The notes under the pieces: generated by a model
The model's database searches: none
Told to the model about the DNA's origin: nothing
The model's input: only the letters and a program-made list of their open reading frames with translations
Part shown: piece after piece, positions 9,269 through 18,475 of the stretch
Layout of the letters: every line of letters begins with the position of its first letter
Numbering within the stretch: position 1 is the stretch's first letter
NCBI GenBank assembly: GCA_021044545.1
Contig: CP087990.1
Span: 1,426,001 to 1,490,000 of the forward strand
Reading direction: 5' to 3'
Origin: Comamonadaceae bacterium M7527
GTDB taxonomy: Bacteria > Pseudomonadota > Gammaproteobacteria > Burkholderiales > Burkholderiaceae_C
DNA: 64,000 nucleotides
Position numbers and translations under genes: made by a program

Positions 9269-10333
9269 ATGGCAACCCTACATATAGACGGCGTCTCCAA
9301 AAGCTTTGGCAACGTCAAAATTCTGCATGACATCAGCCTTGACCTGGCAGACGGTGAGTTTTTAGTTTTGGTGGGGCCATCGGGCTGCGGCAAAAGCACA
9401 CTGATGAACGTGGTCGCTGGTCTTGAAGAACCCACCACAGGCCGCGTGACCTTGGCAGACCGAGACATCACCCACTTGCCACCTGATGAGCGTGACGTGG
9501 CCATGGTGTTCCAAAGCTATGCCCTGTACCCCAACATGACAGTGGCGCAAAACATTGCCTTTCCGCTGGAGATGCGCAAGGTGCCCAAAACCCAGCGCCA
9601 GGAAGCTGTCAACAAGGTCGCAGGTATGCTGCAAATTGACCACTTGCTAGACCGCAAGCCCAAAGCATTGTCTGGTGGCCAACGACAGCGTGTGGCCATT
9701 GGCCGTGCATTGGCTCGTCAACCGTCACTATTTTTATTTGACGAACCGCTGTCCAACTTGGATGCCAAGCTGCGCGTGGACATGCGCGCCGAACTGAAAA
9801 AACTGCACATGCGTCATGGTGTGACCACCATTTACGTCACACACGACCAAGTCGAAGCCATGACCTTGGGCACGCGTATTGCCGTGCTCAAAGGCGGCCT
9901 TATTCAACAGTTGGCTACCCCCATGGAGTTGTACGAGCGCCCGTCCAATTTGTTTGTTGCTGAGTTTATCGGCTCACCCAGCATCAATACCGCACCAGCC
10001 AAGGTGGACGCAAACGGTGAAGTCATGTTGGGCGGCGCGCGTGTTGGCCTGCAACTGGACAGCACTTTGGCCAACGCAGACGTCATTTTTGGCATTCGTC
10101 CTGAGGACTTGCGCGTGGGCCCACCCGGTACCGCAGGCGCGATTGACGCCACAGTTGCCCTTCTTGAGCCCACCGGCGCTGAGAGCTACGTGCTCATAGA
10201 TACGGCCTACGGCGAGTTCACCTTGCGCATGCCAGGGCCTGGCGAACTGACCTTGGGGCAACAGCTCTCGGTGAGCTTTGACGCCGCCAAAGTGCATATC
10301 TTTGACGCAGCCACTGAACAGCGCTTGAACTAG
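9269..10333 (+). CDS. sugar ABC transporter ATP-binding protein, MalK/UgpC family
   Basis: Cytoplasmic ATPase of the importer, about 354 residues. Walker A GPSGCGKST is near residue 37, the Q-loop is in VFQSYALYPNMTV, the signature is LSGGQRQRVAIGRAL, Walker B is LFLFDEPLSNLDAKLR, and the switch His is in YVTHDQVEAMTL. The C-terminal third is the OB-like regulatory domain of the CUT1 class (FGIRPEDL). The downstream Dabb gene starts at the base after its stop. Confidence 0.94.
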   Translation: MATLHIDGVSKSFGNVKILHDISLDLADGEFLVLVGPSGCGKSTLMNVVAGLEEPTTGRVTLADRDITHLPPDERDVAMVFQSYALYPNMTVAQNIAFPLEMRKVPKTQRQEAVNKVAGMLQIDHLLDRKPKALSGGQRQRVAIGRALARQPSLFLFDEPLSNLDAKLRVDMRAELKKLHMRHGVTTIYVTHDQVEAMTLGTRIAVLKGGLIQQLATPMELYERPSNLFVAEFIGSPSINTAPAKVDANGEVMLGGARVGLQLDSTLANADVIFGIRPEDLRVGPPGTAGAIDATVALLEPTGAESYVLIDTAYGEFTLRMPGPGELTLGQQLSVSFDAAKVHIFDAATEQRLN

Positions 10334-10651
10334 GTGATAGACCACTGCGTTTTTATTCGCTTTCAAGCTGGTGTGCCACCAGAGAAACGCTTGCAACTCG
10401 TGCAAGCGTTTGAGAGCTTGCTAGGCCACATCGACGGGCTTGTTAGCCTGCACGCTGGTGCCAACTTGCCGTTTGAGCACAAAGACCATGGCTTTGATCA
10501 CGGCTTTATAGCTCGCTTCAATGATGCACAAGCCTTGGCAAACTACCAAGCGGATACGCGCCACCAAGCCCTGGGCGCGGCTTTGGCAGAACACGCCACG
10601 GGCGGACTTGACGGTATCTTTGTATTTGACATGCCCGTTAGCGCTGCTTAG
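10334..10651 (+). CDS. Dabb (stress-responsive alpha/beta barrel) domain protein
   Basis: Small cytoplasmic protein of about 105 residues beginning with GTG immediately after the ATPase stop. IDHCVFIRFQAGV at the start, the central HDHGFIARFNDAQALANYQ and the end GIFVFDMPV are the pattern of the Dabb ferredoxin-like dimeric fold. No enzymatic role can be assigned. Dabb genes are common in sugar and lactone catabolic operons, so a role with the imported sugar is inferred. Confidence 0.8.
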   Translation: MIDHCVFIRFQAGVPPEKRLQLVQAFESLLGHIDGLVSLHAGANLPFEHKDHGFDHGFIARFNDAQALANYQADTRHQALGAALAEHATGGLDGIFVFDMPVSAA

Positions 10652-10666
10652 GGGCCAAGGCCAGCC

Positions 10667-11701
10667 ATGAGCGATGAGAAAGCGCTAGCGGGTATCAACC
10701 CATTACGACCACCTGGCGGCGTCTACTTGCTGCACAGCCCAGACTTTGCCGCATGGGTGTACCCATTTGGTGCGCGGCTTATGCAAGTGTGGTGGTTAAC
10801 AGCACCGCTGGGCCCGCGCCCATTGAGCTTGGGGTTTAACAGCCCCACTGCTTACCACCAAGACACCATGGCCATGGGCGCGGTGTGCGGGCGCTATGGC
10901 AATCGTATTGCCGCTGCCCAGCTGCTGCACAACGGGCAACAGTATGCGCTAAGCGCCAATCACCCCCTAGGCCACTGTATTCATGGCGGCGAGCTTGGTT
11001 TTGGTGTGCGCAACTGGTCGGTAGCATCTCATAGTGAGCGGCATATTGAGCTAACCCTGCACTCAGCGCACGGCGACCAGGGTTTCCCAGGCAACTGCGA
11101 TGCGCGCATTGTGTATGCGTGGGTAGGTAACAACTTGCAATGGTCTGCCACTGCAGCGCTAGACGCGCCTTGCCCCATCAACCTGATACCCCACCCCTAC
11201 TGGAACCTGGACGCCAGCCCAAGCATAGCCAACCACCAGCTGCAAGTGTTTGGCAGCCACTACTTGCCACTGGACGATCAAGAGCTGCCTATGCCGCTGG
11301 CAAGCGTGAGTGGTACCGCGTTTGATTACCGCAGCAAGCGTCTGGTATGCGCGCCAGACTTTGATAAACACATTGCACACCTTGACGGCGCTGTGCTGTT
11401 GGATGCGCAACACAACGTCATGCATGGCACATCCAGCCACATGGCCTTGGCGGCTGTGGCAAGCGTTTCAGACTTGCAGCTGTCTATGTACACCGACCAG
11501 CCCTTTGTGCATTTGTATGGTGCATCAGGGCTCAGCACCACAGCGCCACACTTGGGCGTCGCACACACACGCGGCGCAGGCTTGTGTCTGGAAACAGAAA
11601 CTTGGCCCAACGGCCCGGCGCTTGGTCAAGCGGTATGGCATGACAAGGACACGCCATACCGCCACACTGCGCACTGGGTGTTTGAAACTCAGTCCGCGTA
11701 A
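10667..11701 (+). CDS. galM: aldose 1-epimerase
   Basis: Mutarotase interconverting alpha and beta anomers of aldoses, about 344 residues. Catalytic-region motifs are GRYGNRIAAA, HCIHGGELGFG (first His), NLIPHPYWNL (second His) and the late acidic LETETWPNG. It is the last rightward gene of the importer operon and overlaps the convergent DUF1479 gene by 13 bp. A divergent member of the family; the specific sugar is not evident. Confidence 0.88.
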   Translation: MSDEKALAGINPLRPPGGVYLLHSPDFAAWVYPFGARLMQVWWLTAPLGPRPLSLGFNSPTAYHQDTMAMGAVCGRYGNRIAAAQLLHNGQQYALSANHPLGHCIHGGELGFGVRNWSVASHSERHIELTLHSAHGDQGFPGNCDARIVYAWVGNNLQWSATAALDAPCPINLIPHPYWNLDASPSIANHQLQVFGSHYLPLDDQELPMPLASVSGTAFDYRSKRLVCAPDFDKHIAHLDGAVLLDAQHNVMHGTSSHMALAAVASVSDLQLSMYTDQPFVHLYGASGLSTTAPHLGVAHTRGAGLCLETETWPNGPALGQAVWHDKDTPYRHTAHWVFETQSA

Positions 11702-12939
11702 CCCATTTGCAGACGCCCCAGTGCTGTGAGTTGCTCTGCCGTAGCGCGGCCCGCAAAGTCCAGCTCGTAGTGCTCGGGAGCAAAGTCGGGGGACGATTCG
11801 CCGCGCTCAAAGGCGGCGCGCTGGGTGGCTAAAAACTTGCGGTTTTTATCGCACGCGGGCGCTGCGCCTATGTAAATCACGTTGCTGTAGCCGCTGCCGT
11901 TGTGCTTGTCTTCTACGCCGTGCACCACGTCTGGGTGCCACCAAACAGTGTCGCCCGGCTCTACTTGCGGGATAGGGCCGTAAGCACGCAATAGCAGAGC
12001 GTGGTACTGCGGGTTCACCACCATGGCGCGCCCTGCTTTGGCACCGCATAAATCGTCGTCCGCAATATCATCTTGTAACGCGCGCAGCAGCATCCATGCC
12101 ATGGCATCAGCAATCGGTATGAGGTTTAACGTGCCGTCGCCTGGACCTTGGCCTGTGAGTGCGGTCCAGCCTTGGAAGGTTCTGAACATTTGACACACCG
12201 CCGGTGACGGAATTTCTTTGGCTTGCGTGCGGTAGGCCGCGGCAAACGGCTTGTACGCGTCAAAGTCGCCGTCAAAAATGTGGCGGTAAACCTGCTGGTA
12301 GCCCGGGTCTATCCAGCGCTCAATGGAGCCACCATCTACGTGCGGCGACAAACCCAATGTGGCGTCACCAGGTTCACGTTGGCGTAGACGGTCTGCATAA
12401 GTGCACTCTAGGTCTGGGTCGAATACTGACTCGCCAGACACCTCGGCTGAGTCCCATAAGCGGTTTAACCATTGGCGCGCACTGGCCAATTGTTCAGACT
12501 GGCGCGCCTGCACTTGCGCAGGCGACCAGTACACGCTGTAAATTTGTGGCTTTGAGCTGGCTAGCGCACTGAAGTATTGGTCAATACCGCGTTTGCTCTC
12601 AGCACGTCCCAAATAATCCAGGTCGCGCAAGTAGTCGGCAATACTGGCGTTCCAGCTGTCAATTTGCGCAGCGTCAAACACACCACGTATCACCACGCAA
12701 CCACGCTTTCGTATCAAGGCTTTGGTCTGGTCACTGGCCGTAGCCAGGTCTGCAGCGGCAATGGTGGGCACTGGGTTGACACCCGCTGCACGTTGCGCTT
12801 CTATCTCGGCCACACTGGCCTCCAGGCGTCGGGTTAGCTCATCAAAGCGTGCTTTGTAGTCGGGCATTCGCGCACGCAGATCTGCCTTGCTTTGAACGAT
12901 TTGATCGCGGTAGACCGCGTTGGTGTCAACTGTGGTCAT
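11689..12939 (-). CDS. DUF1479 (YbiU-like) putative Fe(II)/2-oxoglutarate dioxygenase
   Basis: About 416 residues of the DUF1479 family, which has the double-stranded beta-helix fold of non-haem iron dioxygenases. Possible metal ligands are in LSPHVDGGSIERW (HxD) and WWHPDVVHGVEDKH (distal His). The start overlaps the LacI-type gene by 14 bp, so both are in one leftward operon and the enzyme should be induced with the sugar regulon. Substrate unknown; a role in oxidising a sugar acid or an aromatic sugar substituent would be speculation. Confidence 0.82.
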   Translation of the reverse strand: MTTVDTNAVYRDQIVQSKADLRARMPDYKARFDELTRRLEASVAEIEAQRAAGVNPVPTIAAADLATASDQTKALIRKRGCVVIRGVFDAAQIDSWNASIADYLRDLDYLGRAESKRGIDQYFSALASSKPQIYSVYWSPAQVQARQSEQLASARQWLNRLWDSAEVSGESVFDPDLECTYADRLRQREPGDATLGLSPHVDGGSIERWIDPGYQQVYRHIFDGDFDAYKPFAAAYRTQAKEIPSPAVCQMFRTFQGWTALTGQGPGDGTLNLIPIADAMAWMLLRALQDDIADDDLCGAKAGRAMVVNPQYHALLLRAYGPIPQVEPGDTVWWHPDVVHGVEDKHNGSGYSNVIYIGAAPACDKNRKFLATQRAAFERGESSPDFAPEHYELDFAGRATAEQLTALGRLQMGYAD

Positions 12940-13966
12940 GAATATTCTCCTCTATGGGTGGCGGCGTAAATAAATAGTTGGCTGGTAATGCATGGTTGGC
13001 GGGATCAAGCTGGTGCAGCAATCGCTGGGCGATGGTGCGCCCCGTTAGCTCTATGTCCTCAAAGCAGCCCAGCAACGGCTGGCGCAGATACACAGGCCAC
13101 GAGGTGCTGTATTTGGTGACCAAATCAAGGTGCTGACCCAGCTTTAACTGGGCATCACCCAGTCCGCCCAAGAGTGCGACCAGCGGCGACTCGCGCGTAA
13201 CAATGAGGCCGTCAAACTGGGATGCTTGTTGTGCGGCCCATGTGTAAATGTGCTCGGCGCTGCCGTCCATATCGAGGTTGGGTACCGTGACGCCATGCAC
13301 CTTGGCACGCTCGCAGGCTTGCAGAAAGCCCTCAACCAAGTGCAAACGAAATGTGCCACCTTCTCGCGGCAGCAATACAGCCAATTTCTTTCTACCCCTC
13401 GCCACCAGCGCGTCCACAGCAAGTTGCGCATATTGCTCGTTGGCAAAGTCAACAAAAGGGTGGGCATGACCAAAGTCATCACAAATCGATTTTTTGTGCC
13501 CCATGCGTGTGCGCCCATGCGTTGCAAATGCAAATTTTTTATCCAACAGGTATTGCACCCGCGCGTCTTTGGGCTTGGTGTTTGTAAGCACCATGGCGTC
13601 TGCCAAACCCCTGTCAACCACGTAGCGCAAGGTCTCTAAGCCATCACCGTCAATGGACTCGGGCAACACAATCATGTGGTAGTCCGTATCGCTTAGTGCG
13701 TCGCTAACTCCCAGCAACAAGTCTTTAAAAGCTGGCTGGTTGGCGTCTAGGCGGTTCATCAAAAACGCAACCACATAGGTTTTACCCGTCTTCAGGCGTA
13801 CTGCAGCACGATCTCTGACATAGTTAAGTTCTTTGGCAACCTGCAACACGCGGTCGCGCGTGGGCGGCAGCACGCTGTCTGCCCCCGCAAGCGCGCGTGA
13901 CACGGTGGCTAACGACAAGCCGGTTAGCTTGGCAATGGTACTGATTGTTGGTTTTTTATCGCTCAT
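12926..13966 (-). CDS. LacI-family transcriptional regulator of the sugar regulon
   Basis: About 346 residues. The N-terminal helix-turn-helix reads TISTIAKLTGLSLATVSRALAG with hinge region YVRDRAAVRLKTGKT, and the rest is a periplasmic-binding-protein-like ligand domain. ATG 13966 is preferred to GTG 13978 because GGAGG lies five bases before it. Two matching operators lie between this gene and the divergent reductase gene, and a third before the ABC operon, implying autoregulation and control of import. Effector unknown, probably the imported sugar or a derivative. Confidence 0.93.
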   Translation of the reverse strand: MSDKKPTISTIAKLTGLSLATVSRALAGADSVLPPTRDRVLQVAKELNYVRDRAAVRLKTGKTYVVAFLMNRLDANQPAFKDLLLGVSDALSDTDYHMIVLPESIDGDGLETLRYVVDRGLADAMVLTNTKPKDARVQYLLDKKFAFATHGRTRMGHKKSICDDFGHAHPFVDFANEQYAQLAVDALVARGRKKLAVLLPREGGTFRLHLVEGFLQACERAKVHGVTVPNLDMDGSAEHIYTWAAQQASQFDGLIVTRESPLVALLGGLGDAQLKLGQHLDLVTKYSTSWPVYLRQPLLGCFEDIELTGRTIAQRLLHQLDPANHALPANYLFTPPPIEENIHDHS

Positions 13967-13988
13967 TGATGCCTCCACCGCGCGATTA

Positions 13989-14002
13989 TGTAAACGTTTT
14001 CA
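13989..14002. promoter_or_regulatory. LacI-family operator, regulator side
   Basis: TGTAAACGTTTTCA, 22 bp from the regulator start codon; differs from the 6064 and 14044 sites at one base. Likely autoregulatory site. Confidence 0.78.
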
Positions 14003-14013
14003 TCGGTGGTCAA

Positions 14014-14030
14014 CCTAGGAAAAACCCGAT
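14014..14030. promoter_or_regulatory. 17-bp palindrome-like motif, copy 2
   Basis: CCTAGGAAAAACCCGAT; its reverse complement matches CTAGGGAAAGTCCTAGG at about 12 of 17 positions, the weakest of the four copies. It sits between two LacI-type operators in a divergent promoter. Confidence 0.35.
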
Positions 14031-14043
14031 TTGCCAGCGATGA

Positions 14044-14057
14044 TGTAAACGTTATCA
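14044..14057. promoter_or_regulatory. LacI-family operator, reductase side
   Basis: TGTAAACGTTATCA, identical to the site at 6064 and 55 bp from the 13989 operator. It lies 54 bp before the reductase start, a position suited to blocking that promoter. Confidence 0.8.
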
Positions 14058-14110
14058 TGAACCCCGGTCAAAGGGGCTCGTTAAACCGTACAACACACAA
14101 AGGTCGCACC

Positions 14111-15106
14111 ATGAAATGGGCATTAGTAGGCGCCAGCACGATTGCTAGCCAGTGGTTAACAAACGCCATCCGCGCCACTGGCGACGAAGTGGTGGCAGTC
14201 GTATCCGGCAGCGCCGAGCGCGCGCAAGACTTTGCAAAGCTGCACGGCATTGCCCATGCATGCACCAGCGAAGCTGAGCTGGACGCGTTGGGCATTGAGG
14301 CGGTTTACATCTCCAACACCAACGACAAGCACGAGGCCAGTGTGTTGCGCGCCGCAGCCGCCGGCCAACATGTGCTGTGCGAAAAGCCCCTGGCCGTCGA
14401 TTTGGCAGCAGCCAAACGCATGGTGCAGGCCTGCGACCAAGCCGGTGTAGTCATGATGACCAACCACCACTTGCGCCACAACGCTGCACACCGCGCCATG
14501 CAACGGCATATTGCCAACAATGACTTGGGGCGCATCAGTTCTGTGCGCTTAAGCCACTCTGTGTACTTGCCCAAGCACATTCAAGGTTGGCGCTTGAGCG
14601 ACAAAAATGCAGGCGGCGGCGTGGTGCTGGATATCGCAGTGCACAACGCAGACTCATTGGCATTTTTACTGGGCGAATACCCCACGCACGTGTGCGCCAT
14701 GACCAGCAATACCGGCATGGCCAGCGGCGATGGCATGGAGGACAACGCCATGTCCATATGGCGTTATGCCAGTGGCATTACCGCCTTTACACACCAAGGC
14801 TTCAACACGCCGTTTGCACAAACCCACATCCAGGTGCACGGCGACCAGGCCAGCTTGCAGGGCAATGGCATTTTGTCGCAAGCGCCTGGCGGCTCATTGG
14901 AGCTGACCAATGAACAAGGGGTACACGCAATTGAGCTGGATGCCGACAACCTGTATGAGCGCGTTGTCCGCAATATGCACGCAGCTATTGCGGGCAAGCA
15001 GCACACCAATGCCGACGGTGAAGCTGGCTTGAAATCGCTGGCAGTGGCTTATGCCGTATTGCAAAGCGCCGCCACCGGCCACACCCAACAAGTTCTCTAC
15101 CCATGA
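14111..15106 (+). CDS. Gfo/Idh/MocA oxidoreductase, 1,5-anhydro-D-fructose reductase-like
   Basis: NAD(P)-dependent sugar oxidoreductase of about 331 residues. The Rossmann start WALVGASTIASQWL, the EKPLAVD motif, NHHLRHNAAHRAM and VYLPKHIQGWRL with GGGVVLDIAVHNAD resemble bacterial 1,5-anhydro-D-fructose reductase more than generic family members; this rests on remembered family sequences, not on a search. ATG 14111 follows the LacI operator. It overlaps the AGE-family gene by ATGA. Other sugar substrates are possible. Confidence 0.8.
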   Translation: MKWALVGASTIASQWLTNAIRATGDEVVAVVSGSAERAQDFAKLHGIAHACTSEAELDALGIEAVYISNTNDKHEASVLRAAAAGQHVLCEKPLAVDLAAAKRMVQACDQAGVVMMTNHHLRHNAAHRAMQRHIANNDLGRISSVRLSHSVYLPKHIQGWRLSDKNAGGGVVLDIAVHNADSLAFLLGEYPTHVCAMTSNTGMASGDGMEDNAMSIWRYASGITAFTHQGFNTPFAQTHIQVHGDQASLQGNGILSQAPGGSLELTNEQGVHAIELDADNLYERVVRNMHAAIAGKQHTNADGEAGLKSLAVAYAVLQSAATGHTQQVLYP

Positions 15107-16320
15107 GCGCAACCAAAGCCCATACGCTACTGGCCCAACAACCCACGCCCAATTTCGCCAGCGCCCGCTTTTTAAAGCAGCACATAGACGACATCCTGTC
15201 GTTTTACAAGTCCATTGCCTTGGACACGCGCGGCGGTTTTTTTCATTACTACAAAGACAACGGCGACATCTATGAACGTGACGACAGGCACTTGGTCAGC
15301 GCCACGCGCTTTGTATTTAATTGGGTAAAAGCTTGGCAACACACCGGCAACAATGACTACCTCACTTGGGCAGCGCACGCACTGGCGGAGCTGGACAAAC
15401 GCTTTAAAAATACCCAACAAGACTACGTGTGGACTATTGACGCCAGCGGCGTAAAAGACGCGCGCATCATGGCCTATGGCCAAGCCTTTGTGTTGCTGGC
15501 CAAGTCTTACGCGTACAAAGCTCAGTTGTGCAGCGCTGCGGATGTGGGCGCTGTGTTTGATCGCATGAACACACAGTTTTACGAACCTGCGTACAAGGCC
15601 TACGCCGACGAGCGCTCAGCCAGCAATGAATTGGCGAGCTACCGCGGGCAAAACGCCAACATGCACATGTGCGAGGCGTGCCTGGCAGCATTTGAAGCAA
15701 CTGGCGAGCACCGCTACTTGCAACGTGCACAAGACTTGACCAACACCTTTGCACTGCAACTGGCTCACATGGGTCAACAGCCCATTTGGGAGCACTACCA
15801 TACAGACTGGACACCAGACTGGGAGCACAACAAGGATAACCCCGGCGACATCTTCAAACCATGGGGCTACCAGACCGGCCACCAAACCGAATGGGCCAAA
15901 CTGCTGCTCAACCTGCACGAACACGCACCTGATGCACGCTATGTACAAGCTGCAAAAGCCCTGCACGACGCGGCCTACGCAGCCGGCTGGGACAAGAACA
16001 ACGGCGGTCTTGTCTACGGCTACGCACCAGACGGCACGCCGTGCGACACCGACAAGTATTTCTGGGTGCATGCCGAGTCGTTTGCCAGCAGCTGGCGGCT
16101 GTGGCGTGCAACAGGCAACACGCACTACAAAACCCAATACCTGCAAACATGGGACTGGGCGTGGACGCATTTGGTAGATCACCAACACGGCGCTTGGTTT
16201 CGCATAACCAACGCTGCAGGCGACAAACTGGAAGACACCAAATCACCAGCGGGAAAAGTGGATTACCACACCATGGGCGCATGCTGGGATGTACTGCGCG
16301 TTGGCGGCCTGGACGTTTAA
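15103..16320 (+). CDS. AGE-family sugar epimerase/isomerase
   Basis: About 405 residues of the N-acylglucosamine 2-epimerase (AGE) superfamily, an (alpha/alpha)6 barrel that includes mannose isomerase, cellobiose epimerase and YihS. Seen are GGFFHYYKDNGD, the basic RHLVSATRFVFNW, EHYHTDWTPDW, GHQTEWAKLLL and KYFWVHAESFASSWRLW with the paired catalytic His residues. A mannose/fructose-type isomerase is the most probable activity given the neighbouring sugar enzymes, but the substrate is not determined by sequence alone. Translationally coupled to the preceding reductase. Confidence 0.88.
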   Translation: MSATKAHTLLAQQPTPNFASARFLKQHIDDILSFYKSIALDTRGGFFHYYKDNGDIYERDDRHLVSATRFVFNWVKAWQHTGNNDYLTWAAHALAELDKRFKNTQQDYVWTIDASGVKDARIMAYGQAFVLLAKSYAYKAQLCSAADVGAVFDRMNTQFYEPAYKAYADERSASNELASYRGQNANMHMCEACLAAFEATGEHRYLQRAQDLTNTFALQLAHMGQQPIWEHYHTDWTPDWEHNKDNPGDIFKPWGYQTGHQTEWAKLLLNLHEHAPDARYVQAAKALHDAAYAAGWDKNNGGLVYGYAPDGTPCDTDKYFWVHAESFASSWRLWRATGNTHYKTQYLQTWDWAWTHLVDHQHGAWFRITNAAGDKLEDTKSPAGKVDYHTMGACWDVLRVGGLDV

Positions 16321-16335
16321 CGAGATTTCATACAC

Positions 16336-17301
16336 ATGCGCTTTGGCATTTTGGGCAACGCAAAAATTGCCCGCACACAAGTCATTCCAGCCATCCTGGA
16401 GGCTGGGCACACACCGCTGACCATAGGTAGTCGCGGCGAGCCCAACATCTGGCCAGACGCGCCCAGTATGCGCTGGACAGACTATGCAGGCGTGCTGTCA
16501 GACCCCGACGTCCAGGCCGTGTACATTGCACTGCCCAACCACTTGCACACGCAGTGGACAGTCGCGGCCCTGCACGCAGGCAAACACGTACTGTGCGAAA
16601 AGCCCATGGCTTTGAGTCTGCAAGAAAGTCAACAAATACAAACGGCCGTGCAAGCCACGGGCAAGCATGCCGTTGAGGCTTATATGGTGCGGCATCACCC
16701 GCAATGGCATTGGCTTAAAACGCAGGCCAAGCTGGGCGCCATTCGCCAAATTCAAGTCGTGTTCAATTACGACAACCGCGACCCCAATAACATTCGCAAT
16801 GCCATTGCCGTGGGCGGCGGCGCATTGTGGGACATTGGTTGCTACGCTGTGTTTGCTGGCCATTGGCTCATGGGTCGCAGCCCTGACCACGTGAGCGCCA
16901 GCATGCAGCGCCACCCCGACTGGGGCACAGACATACATACCCAAGGCGTGCTGCACTGGCAAGACGAAGCTGCTGGCGACACTCATTTGCAATTTATGGT
17001 GAGCACACAAAGCGCCAAAAGCCAAAGCGTTTATGTGGTGGGCGAAGCTGGCTGGGCACAACTGCACGCGCCGTTTAACCCAGCGCACAACCCACAGACC
17101 AGCACAGCCACTTGGGCGCCCAACGCCGGCTTGCACCACGAGGCCCAACAAGTTGTATTTGAGCCCTGCAATGCCTACACAAACATGGTGAAGCATTTCG
17201 CAGCGCAGATAGACAAAGACAACGGCCAAGCCCATGATGCGTCGGCAAGTGCGGCCATCACACACACGCTCACACGCCTCATCAACGCGTCAAAAACCTA
17301 G
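16336..17301 (+). CDS. Gfo/Idh/MocA family oxidoreductase
   Basis: About 321 residues. The dinucleotide-binding start is FGILGNAKIARTQVIPA; VYIALPNHLHTQW, HVLCEKPMAL and GGGALWDIGCYAV are typical of the glucose-fructose oxidoreductase / xylose dehydrogenase / dihydrodiol dehydrogenase branch. It begins 15 bp after the AGE gene, closing a three-gene unit. Together with the reductase at 14111 it could perform an oxidation/reduction pair on one sugar, which is inference. Confidence 0.86.
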   Translation: MRFGILGNAKIARTQVIPAILEAGHTPLTIGSRGEPNIWPDAPSMRWTDYAGVLSDPDVQAVYIALPNHLHTQWTVAALHAGKHVLCEKPMALSLQESQQIQTAVQATGKHAVEAYMVRHHPQWHWLKTQAKLGAIRQIQVVFNYDNRDPNNIRNAIAVGGGALWDIGCYAVFAGHWLMGRSPDHVSASMQRHPDWGTDIHTQGVLHWQDEAAGDTHLQFMVSTQSAKSQSVYVVGEAGWAQLHAPFNPAHNPQTSTATWAPNAGLHHEAQQVVFEPCNAYTNMVKHFAAQIDKDNGQAHDASASAAITHTLTRLINASKT

Positions 17302-17415
17302 CGTTTACCCGCGTTTTGGCGTGAAGTGTCACCTTCAATGCGCAAGCGCGGCGCTTAACGTTGTATATTTCCGGCTCTTTCACACCTACAGCAACACATT
17401 GCAGGAGACACCCAC

Positions 17416-18359
17416 ATGAAATTGGTATCCAAAGTAGCGCTATGCGCCGCACTGAGTATTGGCGTGCAAGCGCAAGCAGCTGAATTTGTCACGGTGCTCA
17501 CCGGCGGCACCAGTGGTGCCTACTTCCCCATTGGTACAGCACTGTCCAAGTTTTATGGCGATGCCATGCCCAACACCAAGGTGACTGTGCAGTCCACCAA
17601 GGCCAGCGCAGAAAACCTGAACCTCATTCAAGCGGGCCGTGGCGAACTGGGTTTTGCCCTGGGTGATGCCGTATCCAACGCGTGGCAAGGCAATGCAGAT
17701 GCGGGCTTTGCCAAAAAGCTGGACAAGCTGCGCGCAATTGCAGGCATCTACCCCAACTACATTCAAATTGCGGCAGCGAAGACTCTGGCATCAAGACACT
17801 GGCAGACCTCAAAGGCAAGCGCGTTGCAGTGGGCGCACCCAAAAGCGGTACCGAGCTGAACGCGCGCGCCTTGTTCAAGGCAGCAGGCATGACCTACAAC
17901 GACTTTGCCAAGGTGGAGTACATCTCTTTTGGCCAAAGCGTTGAGCTGATGAAAAACCGTCAAATTGACGCCACCCTGGTGTCAGCCGGTTTAGGCGTTG
18001 CAGCCGTCAAAGACTTGTCTACCAATATTGCCATTCGCCTAATCCCAATTGGTGAAGACGTTATTGCCAAGGTGGGTGACGCGGCCTACCAGCCTGCCAG
18101 CATTCCAGCCAACACCTACGCAGGTCAAACCGAGGCTGTGCCAACCGCTGCCATTCGCAACATTTTGGTGACCAACACTGGCGTATCTGACGACGATGCT
18201 TACACCATGACCAAGGTGCTGTTTGACCAGTTGAGCGCGTTGCACGCAGCCCACAAGGCAACACTGGCCATTGACCCCAAAACTGCGGCTGTAGGCGTGC
18301 CTGTGCCGTTGCACCCTGGTGCTGAGCGCTACTACCGCGAAGCCGGCTTGTTGAAGTAA
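17416..18359 (+). pseudogene. TAXI-family TRAP transporter binding protein, single frameshift
   Basis: Periplasmic binding protein of a TAXI-type TRAP transporter. Signal peptide MKLVSKVALCAALSIGVQAQA, then the family hallmark FVTVLTGGTSGAYFPIGTALSK. The frame runs to GIYPNYIQIAA, then the rest (EDSGIKTLADLKGKRVAVG through ERYYREAGLLK) continues in a different frame. One base is missing around 17773-17774 in GCGGCAGC; restoring it gives a full protein of about 314 residues with no other defect. As read the gene would yield a truncated 147-residue product. The partner permease and DUF1850 genes downstream are intact, which favours a sequencing error over decay. Confidence 0.85.
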
Positions 18360-18382
18360 AGATCAGCCTTTACAGCCAACCA

Positions 18383-18410
18383 GAAAAGCGCTGTTCAGCG
18401 CTTTTCTTTT
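18383..18410 (+). terminator. intrinsic terminator between TAXI binding protein and TRAP permease
   Basis: GAAAAGCGCT pairs perfectly with AGCGCTTTTC over a four-base loop, followed by TTTT. It lies 23 bp after the binding-protein stop and 65 bp before the permease, so it probably limits read-through. Confidence 0.85.
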
Positions 18411-18475
18411 GTGTACAAGGGCTGACTGCCAGCACGCTACCCTGTTGGTCGTCAACCATCTAACCCATCACCAGC

